In this document: positions 61,099 through 64,000 of the stretch, in pieces
How positions within the stretch are numbered: the first letter of the stretch is position 1
How the letters are laid out: the number at the start of each line of letters is the position of its first letter
Assembly (NCBI RefSeq): GCF_006438825.1
Contig: NZ_RCZP01000010.1
Span: forward strand, 1 to 64,000
Reading direction: 5' to 3'
Length of the DNA: 64,000 nucleotides
From: Muricoccus nepalensis
Lineage (GTDB): Bacteria > Pseudomonadota > Alphaproteobacteria > Acetobacterales > Acetobacteraceae
Program-made: the position numbers and the translations under genes
The notes under the pieces: model-generated
Told to the model about the DNA's origin: nothing
The model's input: only the letters and a program-made list of their open reading frames with translations
Database searches by the model: none

Positions 61099-64000
61099 CT
61101 ACCGTTCGCCGGCGGGCCCGAAGCCGCCCCCGGTCGGCGTCACGATCGTCACGGCCTCCCCGGCCCGCAGCGCCGACCGCGCGCAGCCCGGCAGAACCTC
61201 CTCGGATCCGTCCAGCCGCCGCACGAGGTTCCGCCCCAGCTCCCCCGGCTCCCCCCCGAAGAGCCCCGGCGGCGGCACCTCCCGGTGCCCCGCGAGGATT
61301 GCCACCTCCATGTCCTCCAGGAAGCGGATCGTCCGCCGCGTCCCGTCCCCCGCGCACCACCGCCCGCGCCCGCCCGAGCCCGGCCGGATCGCGAAGGCCT
61401 CCAGCACCACCGGAAAGCGCGTCTCCAGGATCTCCGGGTCGGTCAGCCGGGAATTGGTCATGTGCGTCTGCACCCCCGGTGCCCCGTCGAACCCCTCGCC
61501 CGCCGGCGCGCCGGAGCAGATGGTCTCGTAGTACTGGTAGGTCTCATTCCCGAAGGTGAGGTTGTTCATCGTGCTCTGCGCCGGCGCCAGCGCGCCCACC
61601 GCCGCCAGCAGCGCGCTCGTCACCGCCTGCGACACCTCGACGTTCCCCGCCACCACCGCCGCTGGCCACTGGGGCGAGAGCATCGACCCCTCCGGCACCA
61701 CGATCCGGATCGGCCGCAGGCAGCCCGCGTTCATCGGGATGTCGGAATCCACCAGCAGCCGGAAGCAGTAGAGCACCGCCGCCCGCGTCACCGGCCGCGG
61801 CGCGTTGAAGTTGTCGGGCTGCTGGGGCGAGGTCCCGGTGAAGTCCACCACCGCCTCGCGCGCCGCCCGGTCCACGCTGATCCGAACCCTGACCCGCCGC
61901 CCGGAATCCATGGCGTAGTCGAAGGAGGCGCTCTCCGGCAGCCGGTCCAGCACCCGCCGCACGCTCTCCGCCGCGTTGTCCTGAACGTGGCCCATATAGG
62001 CGTGCACGACCTCGGCCCCGAAGTTCTCCACCGCCCGCAGCAGCTCCGCCGCCCCGCGCGCGTTCGCCGCCACCTGCGCCTTCAGGTCCGCGATGTTCTG
62101 CGGCGGGTTCCGCGCGGGGTACTTGGCCCCCGTCAACAGCGCCAGCGTCGCCTCCTCCCGGAAGCGCCCGCCCTCCACCAGCAGCAGGTTGTCGATGTAG
62201 ACTCCCTCCTGCTCGATCGTCGTCGCGTCCGGCGACATCGACCCCGGCGCCGTCCCCCCGACATCCGCGTGGTGCCCGCGCGACGCCACCCAGAAGATCA
62301 GCCGCCCGCCCGCGTCGAAGACGGGCGTGCAGACCGTGATGTCCGGCAGGTGCGTGCCGCCGTTGTAGGGCGCGTTCAGCGCCCAGACGTCCCCAGGCCT
62401 TGGGTTCGGGTTGGCGCGGATGACGCTCTCCACGCTCCCGTCCATGGACCCCAGGTGCACCGGGATGTGCGGCGCGTTGGAGACCAGCCCGCCGGTCGCG
62501 TCGAACACCGCGCAGGAGAAGTCCAGCCGCTCCTTGATGTTCACGGAACTCGCCGTGTTCTGCAGCGCCACCCCCATCTGCTCGGCGATGGAGCGGAAGA
62601 GGTTGTTGAAGATCTCCAGCATCACCGGGTCCGCCTCGGTGCCGAGCGCCACCCCCCGCGGCAGCGCCTCCACCCGGTCGAGCACGAGGTGGTCCGCCGG
62701 CGTCAGCACGGCCGACCAGCCCTTCTCCACCACCACCGTCTGGTTCGCCTCGATGATCAGCGCCGGCCCGCGCACGGCCACCCCCGGCCGCAGCGCCTCC
62801 CGCGGGTAGACGGCGGCCTCCTGCCAGTCCCCGCCCGAGAAGACCCGCACCCGCCGCATCGGCCCCGCCTCGCCCCCCTCGGCCGGCACCGCCGCCGGCG
62901 CCGAGGCGCCGCCCCCCGCCGCCTCGGCCACCGCCGCCTCGATCACCACCGCCCGCGACGGATCGGTGAAGCCGAAGCGCGCGAGATGCGCCGCCTCGAA
63001 GGCCTCCCGCAGCGCCGCCGCCCGCAGCGCGCCCGTCCCGACCGCTGCCTCCCCCGCGACCTCCAGCGCCGGCACCTCCAGCGGCGTGTCCGTGCCCGCG
63101 TAGCGCAGCAGCAGCGCGATCCGCGTGGACAGCGCCCCCGCCGCCACCCCCTGCCCGAGCACCTCCGCCCGCGCCTCCCCCACCAGCGCCGCGAACGCCC
63201 CGCCCGCCCCCGCCAGCGCCTCGTCCGAGAGCGGCATGTCCAGCGTCCGCTGCCGCAGCGCCCGGATGTCCGCCAGCCCCATCCCATAGGCCGAGAGCAG
63301 CCCCGAGAAGGGATGGATCAGCACCCGCGTCATCGCCAGCGCGTCCGCCACCAGGCAGGCGTGCTGCCCCGAGGCGCCGCCGAAGGCGTTCAGCACGTAC
63401 CGCGTGATGTCGTAGCCCCGCTGCACGGAGATCGTCTTGATCGCTTCCGCCATCCCGGCCACCGCGATCCGGAGCGCCCCGTCCGCCACCGCCTCCGGGC
63501 TGCGGTCACCGCCCATCTCCGCCGCCAGCGCCGCGAAGCCGGCCCGCACGGCCTCCACGTCCAGCGGCTGGTCCTGACCCGGCCCGAAGATCGCGGGGAA
63601 CAGCTCCGGCACCAGCTTGCCCGTCATGACGTTGCAGTCGGTCACCGTCAGCGGCCCGCCGCGCCGGTAGCAGGCGGGGCCAGGATCCGCCCCCGCGCTC
63701 TCCGGCCCGACGCGCAGCCGCCCGTCCGCGTAGCGCACGATGCTGCCGCCCCCGGCCGCGACCGTGTGCACGAGCATCATCGGCGCGCGCATCCGCACCC
63801 CCGCCACCTCCGTCTCCTGCGCGCGCTCGAACTGCCCGGCGTAGTGCGCGACGTCCGTCGAGGTCCCGCCCATGTCGAAGCCGATCACCCGCTCGAACCC
63901 GGCCTCCGCCCCCGTCCGCGCCAGCGCCACCACGCCCCCCGCCGGCCCCGAGAGGATCGCGTCCCGCCCCTGGAACAGCGACGCCGCCGTCAGCCCGCCC
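61099..64000 (-). CDS. Fused hydantoinase A/B (5-oxoprolinase-like), 5' end outside window
   Basis: At least 966 residues of an ATP-dependent hydantoinase/5-oxoprolinase fused as A then B. The visible HyuA part includes ILSGPAGGVVALARTGAEAG and RVIGFDMGGTSTDVAHYAGQ (phosphate-binding), CYRRGGPLTVTDCNVMTGKL and YVLNAFGGASGQHACLVADA. HyuB begins near DPVMLEIFNNLFRSIAEQMG with VALQNTASSVNIKERLDFSC, WVASRGHHADVGGTAPGSMS and GDGTRRTIRFLEDMEVAILA. The first part of HyuA lies right of 64000. It faces parB with only 9 bp between stops. Substrate (oxoproline, hydantoin or N-methyl analogue) is unresolved. Confidence 0.93.
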   Translation of the reverse strand, partial: GGLTAASLFQGRDAILSGPAGGVVALARTGAEAGFERVIGFDMGGTSTDVAHYAGQFERAQETEVAGVRMRAPMMLVHTVAAGGGSIVRYADGRLRVGPESAGADPGPACYRRGGPLTVTDCNVMTGKLVPELFPAIFGPGQDQPLDVEAVRAGFAALAAEMGGDRSPEAVADGALRIAVAGMAEAIKTISVQRGYDITRYVLNAFGGASGQHACLVADALAMTRVLIHPFSGLLSAYGMGLADIRALRQRTLDMPLSDEALAGAGGAFAALVGEARAEVLGQGVAAGALSTRIALLLRYAGTDTPLEVPALEVAGEAAVGTGALRAAALREAFEAAHLARFGFTDPSRAVVIEAAVAEAAGGGASAPAAVPAEGGEAGPMRRVRVFSGGDWQEAAVYPREALRPGVAVRGPALIIEANQTVVVEKGWSAVLTPADHLVLDRVEALPRGVALGTEADPVMLEIFNNLFRSIAEQMGVALQNTASSVNIKERLDFSCAVFDATGGLVSNAPHIPVHLGSMDGSVESVIRANPNPRPGDVWALNAPYNGGTHLPDITVCTPVFDAGGRLIFWVASRGHHADVGGTAPGSMSPDATTIEQEGVYIDNLLLVEGGRFREEATLALLTGAKYPARNPPQNIADLKAQVAANARGAAELLRAVENFGAEVVHAYMGHVQDNAAESVRRVLDRLPESASFDYAMDSGRRVRVRISVDRAAREAVVDFTGTSPQQPDNFNAPRPVTRAAVLYCFRLLVDSDIPMNAGCLRPIRIVVPEGSMLSPQWPAAVVAGNVEVSQAVTSALLAAVGALAPAQSTMNNLTFGNETYQYYETICSGAPAGEGFDGAPGVQTHMTNSRLTDPEILETRFPVVLEAFAIRPGSGGRGRWCAGDGTRRTIRFLEDMEVAILAGHREVPPPGLFGGEPGELGRNLVRRLDGSEEVLPGCARSALRAGEAVTIVTPTGGGFGPAGER

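Overview
The window is 64 kb of very GC-rich bacterial DNA (by eye well above 70% G+C, with G/C at nearly every third codon position). Gene content and order point to an alphaproteobacterium, most likely Acetobacteraceae (Roseomonas-like). The evidence is a hemE / ppsR / maf / aroE / coaE / dnaQ block, a hemH-hemJ-rho-mnmE-mnmG-rsmG-parA-parB block, GANTC methylation sites, Bug-type binding proteins and a UDP-galactopyranose mutase operon. The family assignment is inference; no 16S rRNA or tRNA gene was seen.

Layout. 1-14.3 kb is mixed accessory and housekeeping DNA: a chemotaxis receptor (cut by the window edge), a small DMT exporter, a CPA1 antiporter, a three-gene acyltransferase / adenylation / carrier-protein cassette (cassette A, 3.9-6.5 kb), an AmpG-like permease, two alpha/beta hydrolases, a creatininase-family protein, a DUF1080 protein and a Bug binding protein. 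14.3-18.0 kb is a minus-strand operon of glycosyltransferase, UDP-galactopyranose mutase and a family-1-like glycoside hydrolase, probably for a galactofuranose-containing glycan. 18.5-29.3 kb holds a polytopic membrane protein, a phosphotransferase, a secreted trypsin-like protease, a PEP-CTERM protein, an MpaB/GFA/hydrolase operon, a LysE exporter, a low-GC orphan secreted protein, an SDR, and an aldo/keto reductase divergent from a LysR regulator.

29.3-39 kb is the predicted replication-origin neighbourhood. hemE and ppsR diverge from a 330-bp non-coding region carrying 13 GANTC sites and a DnaA-box-like sequence, the usual alphaproteobacterial oriC setting. Downstream come ppsR and maf, then a second carrier-protein cassette (cassette B: acyltransferase, carrier protein, AMP-ligase, FabG-like SDR), then dnaQ, coaE and aroE inverted as a block, then gshB. 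39-45 kb holds an S15/CocE-type hydrolase, a field of hairpins and the grpE-dnaK-dnaJ chaperone genes. 45-64 kb holds an efflux permease, hemH-HAD-hemJ, a small secreted protein, a lytic transglycosylase, a Nudix hydrolase, rho, a GNAT protein, quinone oxidoreductase and ogt, a ferredoxin-like protein, mnmE-mnmG-rsmG-parA-parB, and a fused hydantoinase/oxoprolinase cut by the right edge.

How it works together. oriC, parA, parB and two perfect-core parS sites make a complete chromosome replication and segregation region. Both parS sites lie inside the first codons of protein genes and encode the same peptide, VSRET. Three heme enzymes (hemE, hemH, hemJ) are spread along the same region. The most interesting unexplained content is the pair of unrelated cassettes A and B, which repeat the same three-part logic (activating ligase, carrier protein, left-handed beta-helix acyltransferase). 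Cassette B sits at the junction of the inverted origin-flanking block.
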